A stretch of DNA of 64,000 bases from Bradyrhizobium sp. in8p8 (GCF_000426845.1 NZ_AUGD01000002.1:884882-948881), one strand, 5' to 3'. Positions 43,387-53,686 are shown, counted from the stretch's first letter. A program made the numbers and translations. Notes: a model not told the origin generated them from the sequence alone.

Positions 43387-45083
43387 GAGGGCACAGCCAT
43401 GCCTCTGGGCCGTCCGGCTGCGCGCCGCGACCGGTGACCGGCGATGGTCAGCGGCGTGCGCGACTTCGGCACCTTGTGGATGAAATTGTAGCGGGCGACG
43501 TGGTAGCTCGGATCAAAGCCGTAGAAATTCAGCCTCATCCGCCGCAACTCATCGTCACGATAGGCCTGCAGCGACTTCTCGGCCTCATCTGCCGCACGGC
43601 GCCGCTTCTTGTCGGCCAGACGCGCCGCAAAGCCTCGATCCGAAGCTGCTGCAGCAGCAAGCTCCTCGAGGCTTTCGCGTCCGCACCCGCCGCTCACGAG
43701 CACACGATCGACGATGCCGAGGCGCTGCGCCTCGGCGACACCCACCGGCAGCCGGCACTGCGTGATTCGCTCCGAATTCTCTGCGCCCGCGCGACGCGGC
43801 AACAGATAGGTCCAGTATTCGGAGCCGAAGAGATTGCCCATGTCCTTGTAGTGCGGATTTAGGACGACCTGATCACTGGCCCAGACCTCGTCGGCAGCCA
43901 GGCTCAAGAACACGCCCCCCGCACCCGCATTGCCACGAATGACCGATATGACCAGCCGATCCGTCGTCTCGATGATCGCGCGTGCAAGATCGTCAATGGC
44001 ATTGATGTTGCGCCAGGATTCATCGGCGGCACTGTCTGCGGCCTCGATCTCGGCCAGATGAATGCCGTTCGACCAATAGTCACAGCCGCCGGTCAGAAGG
44101 AGGGCTCTTGTCGGCCGCGCCAACGCGGCCCGGTAGGCGTCCAGCAGTGCCTCGCAGTCGCCGGTCGCCATGGCGCCATTGTAGAAAGAGAACTGCAGTT
44201 CGCCGACCTCGCCACGCTCGCGATACTGAATGGGAGCATAGCCGCAACCGGGTCGCCGCGGAAGTTGCGCGGCTTGCTCGGCGAACACCTTTGCCGCAGA
44301 TCGCTTGAGGCTCTTCGGTGCAAGCTGCCGTACATGGCCGATCCAGATTGCTCCGTCGACCGTCGCGCGGGCTAAAGCACCGTCGCATTGTGCAACGACC
44401 GTGCCGGGAACGCCGGAGATCTCTCGCGCTTCATGGGCATCGAAGAGCCGCACGTCCTGGAGGAACAGGCTATCGACGAGGCCCGGCGTGCCGTCGGCGC
44501 TGTTGATCTTCCGCAGCACGGTCTCAGTCGTGTCGTGCTGCCAGTCTATCGCTCGGTCCGACCGGCGGCAGGGCCCGCGCACGCGAATGCGCGGATCGCC
44601 CACGTGCATCGGCTGCGGCGTCGGCCTTCCCTCTTCGATCGCATCGATGGCCTCCAGCACCGCCTCGACGGCGCCTGTCGTCACCTCCCTGCGATAGATG
44701 CTGGACTTGGTCGCGCGGCGCATGGGAAACCCGCGGAAGGTCCAGACCGGGCCGGCGTCAAACTCACGATCCGCCTGGAGCACCGTGACGCCCCATTCGG
44801 TCGCGCCTTCGAGAATGGCCCAGTCGAGCGCCGCCGGCCCGCGATCACCGGGCGGCCCAGGGTGCACCACCAGGCAGCGCACGTTGCGCCAGACGTCTTC
44901 GGGAATCGCCCGCTTGAGGAACGGCGCGATCACCAGGTCCGGCTGGTAGAGCGCCACGCTCTCGCGCGTGACGTCGGGATGGATGTCGAGCTCGACCGAG
45001 ATCTCGTGGCCGCGCTCGCGCAACTCGACATGAAGTCGCTGCGTCAGGCTGTTGAACGAATGCGACAGGAGCAGGATGCGCAT
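43383..45083 (-). CDS. hypX: HypX, CO-supplying hydrogenase maturation enzyme
   Basis: A 566-residue two-domain enzyme. The N-terminal half resembles formyl-tetrahydrofolate hydrolase/transferase (IAPFLKRAIPEDVW, LVVHPGPPGDRGPAALDWAI). The C-terminal half (about 285-545) is a crotonase/enoyl-CoA hydratase fold (ALLLTGGCDYWSNGIHL, VISVIRGNAGAGGVFLSLAAD). HypX makes CO from formyl-tetrahydrofolate for the NiFe(CN)2CO centre when oxygen is present, and it is found with O2-tolerant hydrogenases. It starts 8 bases after hypE and overlaps hoxA by four bases. Confidence 0.93.
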   Translation of the reverse strand: MRILLLSHSFNSLTQRLHVELRERGHEISVELDIHPDVTRESVALYQPDLVIAPFLKRAIPEDVWRNVRCLVVHPGPPGDRGPAALDWAILEGATEWGVTVLQADREFDAGPVWTFRGFPMRRATKSSIYRREVTTGAVEAVLEAIDAIEEGRPTPQPMHVGDPRIRVRGPCRRSDRAIDWQHDTTETVLRKINSADGTPGLVDSLFLQDVRLFDAHEAREISGVPGTVVAQCDGALARATVDGAIWIGHVRQLAPKSLKRSAAKVFAEQAAQLPRRPGCGYAPIQYRERGEVGELQFSFYNGAMATGDCEALLDAYRAALARPTRALLLTGGCDYWSNGIHLAEIEAADSAADESWRNINAIDDLARAIIETTDRLVISVIRGNAGAGGVFLSLAADEVWASDQVVLNPHYKDMGNLFGSEYWTYLLPRRAGAENSERITQCRLPVGVAEAQRLGIVDRVLVSGGCGRESLEELAAAAASDRGFAARLADKKRRRAADEAEKSLQAYRDDELRRMRLNFYGFDPSYHVARYNFIHKVPKSRTPLTIAGHRSRRAAGRPRGMAVPS

Positions 45084-45091
45084 CGTGAGCC

Positions 45092-46132
45092 TCAGCAGAT
45101 CCGCGGCAATTGCTCGCCGGACAGCCAGTCCACGATACGGCCGCCGCCAAAGCTCGTCGCCATCTGCACGAAATGATGATCGTCCGCGACAGCTTCGCCG
45201 ATGTCGGCGGCATCGCGGCCGAGCCGATGTCCGCGCATGGCCGCGAGCACCGCGCCGGCGACGTCGGGCGCAACGATCGCGACCAGCTTGCCCTCGTTGG
45301 CGACATGGAGCGGATCGAGCCCCAGCAGTTCACAGGCTGCCGCCACGCCCGGCTTGACCGGGATCTGTTCCTCGATGAGGTGAAAGCCGAGGCCGGACTG
45401 GTGGGCGATCTCATTCAAGGTGGCGGCGAGCCCGCCGCGCGTGGGGTCGCGCATCAGCCGGATACCGCGCCCGCCGGCTTCGACCATTTCGGCGACGAGA
45501 TCGTTCAGTGGCGCCGAATCCGACACGATCTCGGTCTCGAAGGTCAGATTCTGCCGCTTCGACATGATGGCAACACCGTGGTCGCCCAAGGTGCCCGAGA
45601 TCAGGACACGATCGCCGACGCGCGCGTTCTCCGCCGAGAGATCGAGCCCATCAGGCACGACGCCGACGCCGGCGGTCGAGATGAACAGACCGTCCGCCTT
45701 GCCGCGCTCGACCACCTTGGTGTCGCCAGTGATGATGTGGACGCCGGCGACGCGCGCCGCCTCGCCCATCGATTCCGCGATCGTCTTGAGGTCGCAGAAG
45801 CGGAAGCCCTCTTCGATGATGAAGCTCGCCGAGAGATAAAGCGGTCTTGCGCCGGCCATGGCGATGTCGTTGACCGTGCCGTGCACCGCAAGCGAACCGA
45901 TATCTCCGCCAGGGAAAAACAGGGGCGAGACAACATAGCCATCGGTCGTCATGACCATGCGCCCGTCGCCGACATCGAATGCCGACTGGTCATTACCTCG
46001 CGCCAGCCATTCATTGCCAAACGCCTCGTGGAACAGCCCCGAAATCAGCTGCGCCATGGCGCGGCCGCCCGATCCATGGGACAGGTCGACGCACCCGTTC
46101 TTGATATCGAGCTTGCGCTGATAGGCCCTCAT
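45092..46132 (-). CDS. hypE: Hydrogenase maturation protein HypE
   Basis: A 346-residue PurM-like ATPase that dehydrates its C-terminal thiocarbamate to a thiocyanate, the source of the cyanide ligands. The required C-terminal cysteine is present (ends LPRIC). Other features are LSHGSGGRAM, DQSAFDVGDGRMVMTTDGYV, GDTKVVERG and MRDPTRGGLA. It overlaps the end of hypD by four bases (ATGA). Works with HypF. Confidence 0.95.
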   Translation of the reverse strand: MRAYQRKLDIKNGCVDLSHGSGGRAMAQLISGLFHEAFGNEWLARGNDQSAFDVGDGRMVMTTDGYVVSPLFFPGGDIGSLAVHGTVNDIAMAGARPLYLSASFIIEEGFRFCDLKTIAESMGEAARVAGVHIITGDTKVVERGKADGLFISTAGVGVVPDGLDLSAENARVGDRVLISGTLGDHGVAIMSKRQNLTFETEIVSDSAPLNDLVAEMVEAGGRGIRLMRDPTRGGLAATLNEIAHQSGLGFHLIEEQIPVKPGVAAACELLGLDPLHVANEGKLVAIVAPDVAGAVLAAMRGHRLGRDAADIGEAVADDHHFVQMATSFGGGRIVDWLSGEQLPRIC

Positions 46133-47271
46133 GATGCCCGCCTCTGCTGATGGTCGCGGAAGCGGCCATAGGTCCAATGCGCGGCGCAAGCGCCTTCCGA
46201 GGAGACCATGCAGGATCCCATCGGCGTCTCCGGCGTGCACACGGTGCCGAACAGCTTGCAGTCGACCGGTTTCTTCACCCCGCGCAAAATGGCCCCGCAC
46301 TCGCACGCCGGATTGTCATCGACGCGAAGCTCGCTCATGCCGAAGCGGACCTCGGCGTCGTATTTCGCGTAAGTGCGCTTCAGCTTCAGCCCGCTATAGG
46401 GAACCTGCCCGAGCCCGCGCCACTCGAACTGGTCGCGCAGCTCGAAAATGTCGGAGACCTCCTCCTTGGCGCGCAGATTGCCGTCGCGCGTGACCGCTCG
46501 GCTATACTGGTTCTCGACCTCATGCCTGTTCTCATTGACCTGGCGCACCAGCATCAGGATGGCCTGCATCATGTCGAGCGGTTCGAAGCCCGCGATCACC
46601 ACCGGCTTTCCGAACTCTTCCGCGAAAAACTCGTAAGGCGCGGTGCCGATGATGGTCGAGACATGAGCGGGCCCGACGAAGCCGTCGATCTCGATGCGGC
46701 CGATCTTGCGGATGTCGGGACTCTCCAGAATGTTCTGCATCGCCGGCGGCGTCAGCACGTGGTTGCAGAACACGCTGAAGTTCTCGAGCTGCTTCTTCTC
46801 GGCCAGCCGGATCATGACCGCGGTGGGCGGCGTCGTGGTCTCGAATCCGATCGCGAAGAACACGATCTCGCGTCCAGCATTCTCCTCCGCGATCCTGACA
46901 GCATCAATGGTGGAATAGACCATGCGGATGTCGGCGCCGCGCGCTTTCGCTTTCAGGAGCGAGGCGCCCTGCGAGCCCGGGACGCGCATCAGATCGCCGT
47001 AGACGCACAGGATGACCTCCGGACGCTCCGCGAGACGAATCGCCATGTCGATGCGCCCTGCCGGCAGCACGCAGACCGGGCATCCGGGGCCATGGATCAT
47101 CCGCACGTTCTTCGGCAGCAGGTCTTCCAGACCGTAGCGCGAGATCGCATGCGTATGGCCGCCACAGAACTCCATGAAACGGTACGGCCTTCCCGGATCG
47201 GTCTCCGCTTCAATCGTCTTCGCAAGTCCCAATGCGATCGCTTTGTCGCGAAACTCATCCGCATACTTCAT
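46129..47271 (-). CDS. hypD: Hydrogenase maturation protein HypD
   Basis: A 380-residue iron-sulfur protein that, with HypC, forms the scaffold on which Fe(CN)2CO is assembled. The conserved elements FMEFCGGHTHAISRYGLEDL (CGGHTH), MIHGPGCPVCVLP (GCPVC), FCNHVLTPPAM and the C-terminal cysteines in NPACECGAILRG and CKLFGTVCTPETPMGSC are all visible. It overlaps hypC by four bases and hypE by four. Confidence 0.96.
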   Translation of the reverse strand: MKYADEFRDKAIALGLAKTIEAETDPGRPYRFMEFCGGHTHAISRYGLEDLLPKNVRMIHGPGCPVCVLPAGRIDMAIRLAERPEVILCVYGDLMRVPGSQGASLLKAKARGADIRMVYSTIDAVRIAEENAGREIVFFAIGFETTTPPTAVMIRLAEKKQLENFSVFCNHVLTPPAMQNILESPDIRKIGRIEIDGFVGPAHVSTIIGTAPYEFFAEEFGKPVVIAGFEPLDMMQAILMLVRQVNENRHEVENQYSRAVTRDGNLRAKEEVSDIFELRDQFEWRGLGQVPYSGLKLKRTYAKYDAEVRFGMSELRVDDNPACECGAILRGVKKPVDCKLFGTVCTPETPMGSCMVSSEGACAAHWTYGRFRDHQQRRAS

Positions 47272-47504
47272 GACGCGGCTCCGTGTGCCTCAGCGCTCAG
47301 CTCACACAACAATTCGAGGGTGCGCCGCGCTTCGTCCGGATCGATCTTGGTCAAGGCGTAGCCGACGTGGATGATCACGTAGTCGCCGACGGCAAGGTCT
47401 TCGATCAACGCGACCGATATTTCCTTGCTCACGCCGTCGATCGAGACGATCGCCATCTCATCGGGCAGGATCTTTGTGACCTCTGCGGGTATCGCAAGAC
47501 ACAT
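47268..47504 (-). CDS. hypC: Hydrogenase assembly chaperone HypC
   Basis: A 78-residue OB-fold chaperone with the essential N-terminal cysteine (MCLAIPAEV) and the family core VGDYVIIHVGYALTKIDPDEA. It binds HypD and the hydrogenase large-subunit precursor during insertion of the iron centre. It shares a base with the hypF stop. A second family member, hupF, is in the structural operon. Confidence 0.95.
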   Translation of the reverse strand: MCLAIPAEVTKILPDEMAIVSIDGVSKEISVALIEDLAVGDYVIIHVGYALTKIDPDEARRTLELLCELSAEAHGAAS

Positions 47505-49759
47505 CAGACTGTTCCTTCCAGGCCTTGCCGTTCGAGGAATGTTAGCGCGGCAATCCAGGCCTGTCCGAGGCTGAGCCCCCCGTCATTGGGCGGCATCTGG
47601 CGTGGCAGGAGCGGCGAGAGGCCGATCGCCTTGCAGCCGCGTTCGATCTCCACCGACAGAACCCTGTTGAGGAAGCAGCCGCCGCTCAAGGCGACCGTCG
47701 TGATGCCGGTCGCGCCTGCCGCACGGCTGATCCAATCGACGCAGGCAGCGGCAAGCGTGCCGTGGAACAGCTCGGCCCCTTCGACAGGATCGATCGTCCC
47801 GGCAGCCAAGCGCGCGAACAAGGGAGACAGCGACACTACGCCGCTTTCGATGATCCAGCCGTCTTTGGCGATGCGCGGTGTGCGGACATGCGCCTCGAGC
47901 TTCATCGCAGCCTCGCCCTCATAGCTCTGAATCTCGCAGAGGCCCAGCAGCCCCGCCGCCGCGTCGAACATGCGGCCGGCGCTGGTCGTCGTCGGCACCC
48001 CAGGCTGGTCCAGCATGGCGCTGAGGCGCGCGGCCTGAGGTTGTGCACAGAACCTCGTCGCGATCGCATCGCCTCGCCCCAGACCATGCAGCGCGCTGGC
48101 GCCCATGCGCCACGGTTCGCGCGCGGCGCGGTCGCCGCCCGGCATCTTCATCGGCGCCAGATGTCCGAGCCGCCGGACGCGAGCACCGTCGCTGGCAAGG
48201 AGCTCGCCGCCCCAACTGCCCCCGTCGCTGCCGCGACCGAAGCCATCGAGCACCAGCGCCAGTGCCGGCCCTGCGACGCCATGTTCCGCCATTACGGAGC
48301 CCGCATGAGCGTGGTGGTGCTGGACCGCGATCAGCGGCTTCCCCATGGCCTCGGCGAAACGAGTCGAGGCCATGTTCGGATGCAGGTCGTGGGCGACGAC
48401 CACCGGCTCGACGTCCAGCGTCGACAGCAGGTGATGCACCGTCTCCTCGAAGAAGCCGATGCCTTCCGCGGTGTCGAGGTCTCCAATGTGCTGGGAAACA
48501 AACGCCTCGTTGCCACGGGTGATCGTCACGGTCGATTTCAATGCGCCACCGACCGCGAGGATCGCCGGCACCGAACAGGCGAGGCGAACCGGCTCGGGGA
48601 CGTAGCCGCGCGCACGGCGAATGAATTGCGTCCGGCCCGCGACCACCGCCGCCACGGAATCGTCGGCCCGGCTCACGATGTCGCGGTCATGGGTGACGAT
48701 GAGGTCGGCAATGTCGGCAAGGCGCCGTTCGGCCTGGCGATTGTCGATCAGGAGCGGCTCGCCGCCGGGATTGGCGCTGGTGGCGACGATCGCCCACGCC
48801 TCGCCGGTCCGCGGATGCGTCGAGTTCAGCGCATCGAGGATCAGGTGATGGAGCGGAGCGACCGGCAGCACAACGCCGAGACGCGACAGGCCCGGCGCGA
48901 TCGCCGGCGCCAGCCGATGGCGCGAGGTCATCAGCACGATGGGCCGTGGCGACGTCTGCAGTAACGCAAGCTCGGTAATGTCGGCCTCGGCGATCTCCGC
49001 AACCGCATCCACCGATCCGACCATGACCGCAAAGGGCTTCCGGTCGCGCTGCTTGCGCTGCCGTAGCCGCCGTACGACGTCCTCGTCGCGGGCATCGCAG
49101 AGAAGCTGATAGCCGCCGAGCCCCTTGATCGCGACGATACTGCCGCCAGCGATTGCGTCGGCAATGTCCGCGATCTCATGGCTGAGCCTTGGGCCGCACT
49201 GCGCGCAGGCAATCGCCTCGGCATGGAAGCGGCGGCTGTTGGGATCGACGTAGTCATCCGCACAGGCCCTGCACATCGCAAAGCCCTTCATGGCCGTGGT
49301 CGGACGGTCATAGGGCAGCCGCTCGGCGATGGTATAGCGCGGGCCGCAATGGGTGCAGTTGATGAACGGATAACGATAGAAGCGGCTGGTCGGGTCGAAC
49401 AGCTCGCGCAGGCATTCCTTGCAGGTAGCGGCATCGGCGACGATGCGCGTCGACACCCTGCCCTGCTCGCTCGCGCGAATACAGAACTCCGTACTCGCCA
49501 CCGCCCCAACAGGGTGCACCGAGATTTCGTCGATTCGGGCGAGCGGGGGCTTTTCGAGCGGTAGCGCCGTGACGAAGTCGGCGGCACGCTCGCCTTCAAC
49601 CTCTATGACGACCCCGTGGGGATCATTGGCGACGAAGCCGCCCAGGCGATAGCGCGCGGCGAGACCGTAGACATAGGGGCGAAATCCGACGCCTTGCACG
49701 GCGCCCCGCACATGCAGACGTAGCCGCCGGCCGCCCAGTGCTGTGACCTCGCCACCCAT
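47504..49759 (-). CDS. hypF: Carbamoyltransferase HypF
   Basis: A 751-residue enzyme that transfers the carbamoyl group of carbamoyl phosphate to HypE. It is full length: an N-terminal acylphosphatase domain (RGAVQGVGFRPYVYGLA), two zinc-finger-like cysteine pairs (CKECLRELF, CTHCGPRYT, CRACADDY, CAQCGPRL), a YrdC-like domain (AIKGLGGYQLLCDA, VATSANPGGEP) and a Kae1-like domain (AVQHHHAHAGSVM, LSGGCFLNRVLS). It starts 3 bases after hypB. Confidence 0.96.
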   Translation of the reverse strand: MGGEVTALGGRRLRLHVRGAVQGVGFRPYVYGLAARYRLGGFVANDPHGVVIEVEGERAADFVTALPLEKPPLARIDEISVHPVGAVASTEFCIRASEQGRVSTRIVADAATCKECLRELFDPTSRFYRYPFINCTHCGPRYTIAERLPYDRPTTAMKGFAMCRACADDYVDPNSRRFHAEAIACAQCGPRLSHEIADIADAIAGGSIVAIKGLGGYQLLCDARDEDVVRRLRQRKQRDRKPFAVMVGSVDAVAEIAEADITELALLQTSPRPIVLMTSRHRLAPAIAPGLSRLGVVLPVAPLHHLILDALNSTHPRTGEAWAIVATSANPGGEPLLIDNRQAERRLADIADLIVTHDRDIVSRADDSVAAVVAGRTQFIRRARGYVPEPVRLACSVPAILAVGGALKSTVTITRGNEAFVSQHIGDLDTAEGIGFFEETVHHLLSTLDVEPVVVAHDLHPNMASTRFAEAMGKPLIAVQHHHAHAGSVMAEHGVAGPALALVLDGFGRGSDGGSWGGELLASDGARVRRLGHLAPMKMPGGDRAAREPWRMGASALHGLGRGDAIATRFCAQPQAARLSAMLDQPGVPTTTSAGRMFDAAAGLLGLCEIQSYEGEAAMKLEAHVRTPRIAKDGWIIESGVVSLSPLFARLAAGTIDPVEGAELFHGTLAAACVDWISRAAGATGITTVALSGGCFLNRVLSVEIERGCKAIGLSPLLPRQMPPNDGGLSLGQAWIAALTFLERQGLEGTV

Positions 49760-49762
49760 CCG

Positions 49763-50695
49763 TCACTCCGCCGCCGACATTGCGGCCGGCTTCGTCGCGC
49801 GAGCCCGCTTGCGAATCCAGGCATGGAACGTCGCAAAGCCCTCGCCTGTGCGCGCCGATACCGTCATCACCTCGATCCCAGGGTTGACCCGGCGCGCATA
49901 TTCGACGGTCTTGGCAAGGTCGAAATCAAGCACCGGCGCGAGATCGATCTTGTTGATCAGCATCAATGAGGCCGCGGCGAACATATCGGGGTATTTCAGC
50001 GGCTTGTCCTCGCCCTCGGTGGTCGAAAACACGACGATCTTGCAGGCCTCGCCGAGATCGAACGCCGCGGGGCAAACCAGATTGCCGACATTCTCGATGA
50101 ACAGGATGCCGCCGTTCAGCCACGGCAAACGGTCATAGGCCTGGCCGACCATGGCGGCATCGAGATGACAGCCCTTTCCGGTGTTGACCTGGATCGCCGG
50201 CACGCCGGTGGCACGGATACGTTCGGCATCGTTGGAGGTCTGCTGGTCGCCCTCGATCACACCGATCGGGAAGCTTTCCTTCAACTCCGAGACCGCGCGG
50301 ACCAGAAGCGATGTCTTCCCGGCGCCGGGGCTGGAAACCAGGTTGAACACAAGCACTTCGTCCGCACGGAAGCGCGCGCGGTTCTCGGCGGCGAGCCGGT
50401 CGTTCTTGCCGAGAATATCGCGTTCGACCTGGATGATGCGCTCGCTGCTCATGCCCGCGATCTCCTGGCCGGCCGGATTCGCGCCGCAATCGAGCAATCC
50501 CACCCCATCGCGGGGCTGATCATGGTGATGATGGTGGACATGATCGTGGCCGCGCCCATAACCATTATGATCATGGTGGTGTCCGCCGTGGCCATGATCA
50601 TGGTTGTGGCCATGGTCATGCTCATGGCCATGATGATGATCATGCGCGTGTTCGATGGACGCCTTGCCGTCGCTGCAGCCGCAGACCGTACACAT
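49763..50695 (-). CDS. hypB: Nickel incorporation GTPase HypB
   Basis: A 310-residue SIMIBI GTPase that delivers nickel to the hydrogenase large subunit with HypA. It has the N-terminal metal motif CTVCGC, then a very histidine-rich stretch (about residues 16-57) for nickel storage, the P-loop [25 protein letters not shown], and the metal-site [10 protein letters not shown]. The histidine run is typical of the rhizobial enzyme. Its ATG overlaps the hypA stop. Confidence 0.96.
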   Translation of the reverse strand: MCTVCGCSDGKASIEHAHDHHHGHEHDHGHNHDHGHGGHHHDHNGYGRGHDHVHHHHHDQPRDGVGLLDCGANPAGQEIAGMSSERIIQVERDILGKNDRLAAENRARFRADEVLVFNLVSSPGAGKTSLLVRAVSELKESFPIGVIEGDQQTSNDAERIRATGVPAIQVNTGKGCHLDAAMVGQAYDRLPWLNGGILFIENVGNLVCPAAFDLGEACKIVVFSTTEGEDKPLKYPDMFAAASLMLINKIDLAPVLDFDLAKTVEYARRVNPGIEVMTVSARTGEGFATFHAWIRKRARATKPAAMSAAE

Positions 50696-51036
50696 CAGTC
50701 GACCTCCAGTTCCCTTACCCGCATCTCTTCGCCGCCCGTCACCTGCAATTGATAGCCGCCGCAAGAGGGGCACGGCTCGTAGCGCTGCTTGATCTCGACG
50801 CTCTTCGAACAGGCCATGCACCAGGCCCTTCCCGGTGTTTCGACGATCTCCAGCCTTGCGCCTCGTGCGATGGTTTGCGCCGCGACGGCCTCGAAGCAGA
50901 ATTTCATCGCCTCCGGGGCGACATGGCTGAGCGCGCCGATCTCCAGGCAAACGACATTCACCTTGGCAAAGCAACGCTTGCGCGCCTCCTCCTCGACGAT
51001 GCCGATGATGCCCTCGCACAGCGCCATCTCATGCAT
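50695..51036 (-). CDS. hypA: Nickel metallochaperone HypA
   Basis: A 113-residue protein with the N-terminal nickel site MHEM (His2) and a zinc loop of two CxxC pairs (WCMACSKS and PCPSCGGY). The start at 51036 is fixed by the MHEM motif and lies 8 bases inside the hupK end. It hands nickel to the large subunit with HypB. Confidence 0.95.
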   Translation of the reverse strand: MHEMALCEGIIGIVEEEARKRCFAKVNVVCLEIGALSHVAPEAMKFCFEAVAAQTIARGARLEIVETPGRAWCMACSKSVEIKQRYEPCPSCGGYQLQVTGGEEMRVRELEVD

Positions 51037-52117
51037 GGCCCGTCTCACGGAAGCTGAGGTTGAAACCGACGCAGGGGTCGAACGACCCGATCAGTGCGCG
51101 CACCGTATCCTGCCCCCTCCGGCCAGCCGACAGCATCGCCCCCTTGAGGCTCCGAACCAACGGTCCGCGGGCGTGAAAATTCCACTCGGTCGGCGCCAGG
51201 AACTCGAACCTGACGATGCGATCCCCGTCGTCAAGCGAGACGGCGTGATAGAGCCGGCCACGCGCGCATTCGACCGCCGCTGCGCCCTTGCCTGCGCCGA
51301 GCCGATAGCTCGCGATGGCACCGTCGCCTGCATCCCGATCAACGCCCTCGAGCCAGGCGCACAGCCGCGATATCTCGGCGATGCGCGCCTTGAGCCGCGC
51401 GGCCGTGCCCGCGGCCGGCGGGACGGGTTCGCGCCGCGCCCGGCGCGCCCAGACACCGGTCTCCGGAATTCTGCCGCAGAGTTCCGGCGCGTCGGAATAG
51501 GTTGCCCCGTCCGCGAGCAGACGCGTCACGACCTCGAGATCATCCGCCGCTGTGAGAAACGATTGCTCGACCGCCGGCGGCGACAATCCCTCACCCCCGC
51601 CTCGTTCGACATAGGCGGCGAGCGCGCTGCCCGGCGCGAGTGCCTGGCCTTCGCCGGTCATCCCCAGAGCAGCGAGCGCAGCCTTGATCTGTGCCAGCAC
51701 CTCACCCCGCAAAGGATCCGACACGGCTTCGCTCGCGCTGCCGAGGACCGTGCTTGCCTGCAGCACGGCACGAACGGCGGCTGCGCTGGTGCCATTGAGC
51801 GCAAACGGTCCAACAAACAGCCCCCGCAGCAATTCGGTCAGCCGTTCGACAACGACCGGAGTGACGCGACGGCGCGCGGTCGCTTCGGTCACCTCCTGCC
51901 CCTGCGCCGCTTCGACCGCCGACAGGAACGCCATCTGGTGGGCGACCGAGCACAGCGAGAACAGCCGCGGCAGCACCGGAAGCAGGGACTGGGCCGGCTT
52001 TCCCGCAAACAGCCGCGTCAGCGGCGGCCTGCTGCGCGGCTGGATCGCCACGTCGGCGATCTCGGCGCCGGCAAGCCACACCGTGATGTCGATCTCGTTG
52101 CGGAAAGCAAGGCTCAT
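51029..52117 (-). CDS. hupK: Hydrogenase assembly protein HupK
   Basis: A 362-residue protein distantly related to hydrogenase large subunits. The C-terminal equivalent of the L2 nickel motif reads SFDPCVGFNLSF, so the first Cys is kept and the second is replaced. Such a protein cannot hold the active site and is thought to act as an assembly scaffold in O2-tolerant systems. It overlaps hupJ by four bases and hypA by eight. Confidence 0.88.
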   Translation of the reverse strand: MSLAFRNEIDITVWLAGAEIADVAIQPRSRPPLTRLFAGKPAQSLLPVLPRLFSLCSVAHQMAFLSAVEAAQGQEVTEATARRRVTPVVVERLTELLRGLFVGPFALNGTSAAAVRAVLQASTVLGSASEAVSDPLRGEVLAQIKAALAALGMTGEGQALAPGSALAAYVERGGGEGLSPPAVEQSFLTAADDLEVVTRLLADGATYSDAPELCGRIPETGVWARRARREPVPPAAGTAARLKARIAEISRLCAWLEGVDRDAGDGAIASYRLGAGKGAAAVECARGRLYHAVSLDDGDRIVRFEFLAPTEWNFHARGPLVRSLKGAMLSAGRRGQDTVRALIGSFDPCVGFNLSFRETGHA

Positions 52118-52620
52118 CCGCGCCGCTCCGTCAAAGCACCGCGCAGGAAGTTGCGCCGATCGATCGGGGTTGTCGCGGGCTCGCGGCGACGAACCGCCTC
52201 CTCGCTGTCCGCCGGCAACATCAGTTCGGCGAGCGCGGCTTTTGCCGTCGCCCGCGCCGCCGCCATGTCCGCGAACTGGAACATCGGCGAGAACAGCGAA
52301 CAGCTTGCGATCCGGCCAACCTGTCCGACCTCGCTCAGGGTGAATTCGATATCGCCTGCGGGGAAGCGGATGCGCATCGTCGCAGCCGGGCCGTCCCGCA
52401 CTGCGCTCGGCGGCATCACCACATTCATGAACCACGGCGTGACCATGACGCCGACGATCGTGCCGTTGAAGCGACGAAACCCGACCGCCTCGACGCCGAG
52501 CGCTTCGTTGTAGATCGGCAGATCTCGCATCGCGCGCTCGCCGATCTCACGATAGCTTTCGGCCAGAAGCTCGCCCCACGCCACGGCGTCGACGTCAGGT
52601 CTTGGCGCGCTCGCCGTCAT
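52114..52620 (-). CDS. hupJ: Hydrogenase assembly chaperone HupJ (HybE family)
   Basis: A 168-residue HybE-family chaperone. Conserved wording includes DLPIYNEALGVEAVGFRRF, GVMVTPWFMNVVMPP and CSLFSPMFQFAD. The ATG at 52620 overlaps the rubredoxin stop by four bases (ATGA); a longer upstream frame is not supported. It assists handling of the hydrogenase precursor before export. Confidence 0.93.
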   Translation of the reverse strand: MTASAPRPDVDAVAWGELLAESYREIGERAMRDLPIYNEALGVEAVGFRRFNGTIVGVMVTPWFMNVVMPPSAVRDGPAATMRIRFPAGDIEFTLSEVGQVGRIASCSLFSPMFQFADMAAARATAKAALAELMLPADSEEAVRRREPATTPIDRRNFLRGALTERRG

Positions 52621-52826
52621 GACTCGATCGCCATGAACTTTGACTTCGGCGCGTCGCAGTTCGGACAGTGCCACTCATCCGGCAGCGCAGCAAACGGCGT
52701 GCCGGGCGCGATCTGCGCGACCTCGTCGCCGTCGGCCGGATCGTAGACAGTCCAGCAGATGCCGCATTCCAGCCGCGTGGCTTCGGCAACGTCCTGACGC
52801 ACGCCAAAATTCTCGAAAGCGGTCAT
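52617..52826 (-). CDS. hupI: Rubredoxin HupI
   Basis: A 69-residue rubredoxin with two CxxC iron sites, [15 protein letters not shown] and [13 protein letters not shown]. In the hup cluster it supports hydrogenase maturation under oxygen, likely by protecting or reducing small-subunit clusters. It overlaps hupH by four bases and hupJ by four. Confidence 0.95.
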   Translation of the reverse strand: MTAFENFGVRQDVAEATRLECGICWTVYDPADGDEVAQIAPGTPFAALPDEWHCPNCDAPKSKFMAIES

Positions 52827-53686
52827 TTGAAGTAGGCCTCGATGATCTCCTGCAGCCGCTCGGCGGAATCCTCGAAATCCTCGTCCGCTGCAAGTGCGAC
52901 AGTCGGCACACCGCCGACTTCCAGCGTATCGAGAATGATGGTGTCCATGGCGTTGAAGAACTGCACCGACCAGACATTACGGATGCCGGTCGATAGCACC
53001 CGACAGGTGCCGTAGCCGCGCGAGACGAGCTGGATCGGTCCGTTCCGGATCGTATCCTGCAGGAAGCTCATATCGACCGGGCTCATCGGCAACAGCGTGA
53101 AATTGATGATCTGCGAGCGAATGCCGGGCCGCCAGGCCAGCGCGCGTTCGCGGATCTCCGCAAGCACCGGCAGCACGTTCATTGCCCCCTCCGGCGCCTG
53201 CCCGATCTCGAAATCGGCGGAGGTCAAATCGGCGGCCGCGCGTCTGACGATCTCCGGAATGGCACCGATCTCCAGGTATTCGGAGGTCGCGTCGGTCTCG
53301 AGCCGCACGCGCCAGATGCCGGCCAGGACCGATTCCTGGATCTGCGCCAGCGATCCGTCCGGCAGCGCGACGACCCCGCCGACCTCCCCCTCGCCGAGCA
53401 CGTCCGCCACGAGCTTGCTCTCGAGTTCGTTGAGGTTGGCGAGACGAAACAGCTGGGTTGGCGCATCCGCCTTCTGGGCCGCGACGGCCGCCGCGATTTT
53501 CGAGAGCAGCGCGACCGCGTTCGGACAGCTCTTGGCAAGTTCCGCGCTGTCGAGCGTTGCAAGTTTTGCAAGAGCGCCGGCTGCCGTCAGGCTGCCGTGC
53601 GACGCGTTGAGACTTTCTTCGCCGATCGGAAACACGCTGACCGGTTGCTCGGCGCCGTCAGGCGCATCCCAGAAGCCGACCTTCAT
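52823..53686 (-). CDS. hupH: Hydrogenase accessory protein HupH (HyaF family)
   Basis: A 287-residue protein of the HupH/HyaF family. Characteristic stretches are [52 protein letters not shown] and [20 protein letters not shown]. It takes part in small-subunit maturation under oxygen. The gene overlaps hupG by four bases and has GAGGTG before the ATG. Confidence 0.93.
   Translation of the reverse strand: MKVGFWDAPDGAEQPVSVFPIGEESLNASHGSLTAAGALAKLATLDSAELAKSCPNAVALLSKIAAAVAAQKADAPTQLFRLANLNELESKLVADVLGEGEVGGVVALPDGSLAQIQESVLAGIWRVRLETDATSEYLEIGAIPEIVRRAAADLTSADFEIGQAPEGAMNVLPVLAEIRERALAWRPGIRSQIINFTLLPMSPVDMSFLQDTIRNGPIQLVSRGYGTCRVLSTGIRNVWSVQFFNAMDTIILDTLEVGGVPTVALAADEDFEDSAERLQEIIEAYFK

Noticed and set aside
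47762..48964. 400-codon plus-strand open frame opposite hypF
   Set aside because: It is antisense to a complete, well-conserved HypF. Such long antisense frames are common in GC-rich DNA and the translation has no recognisable domain.
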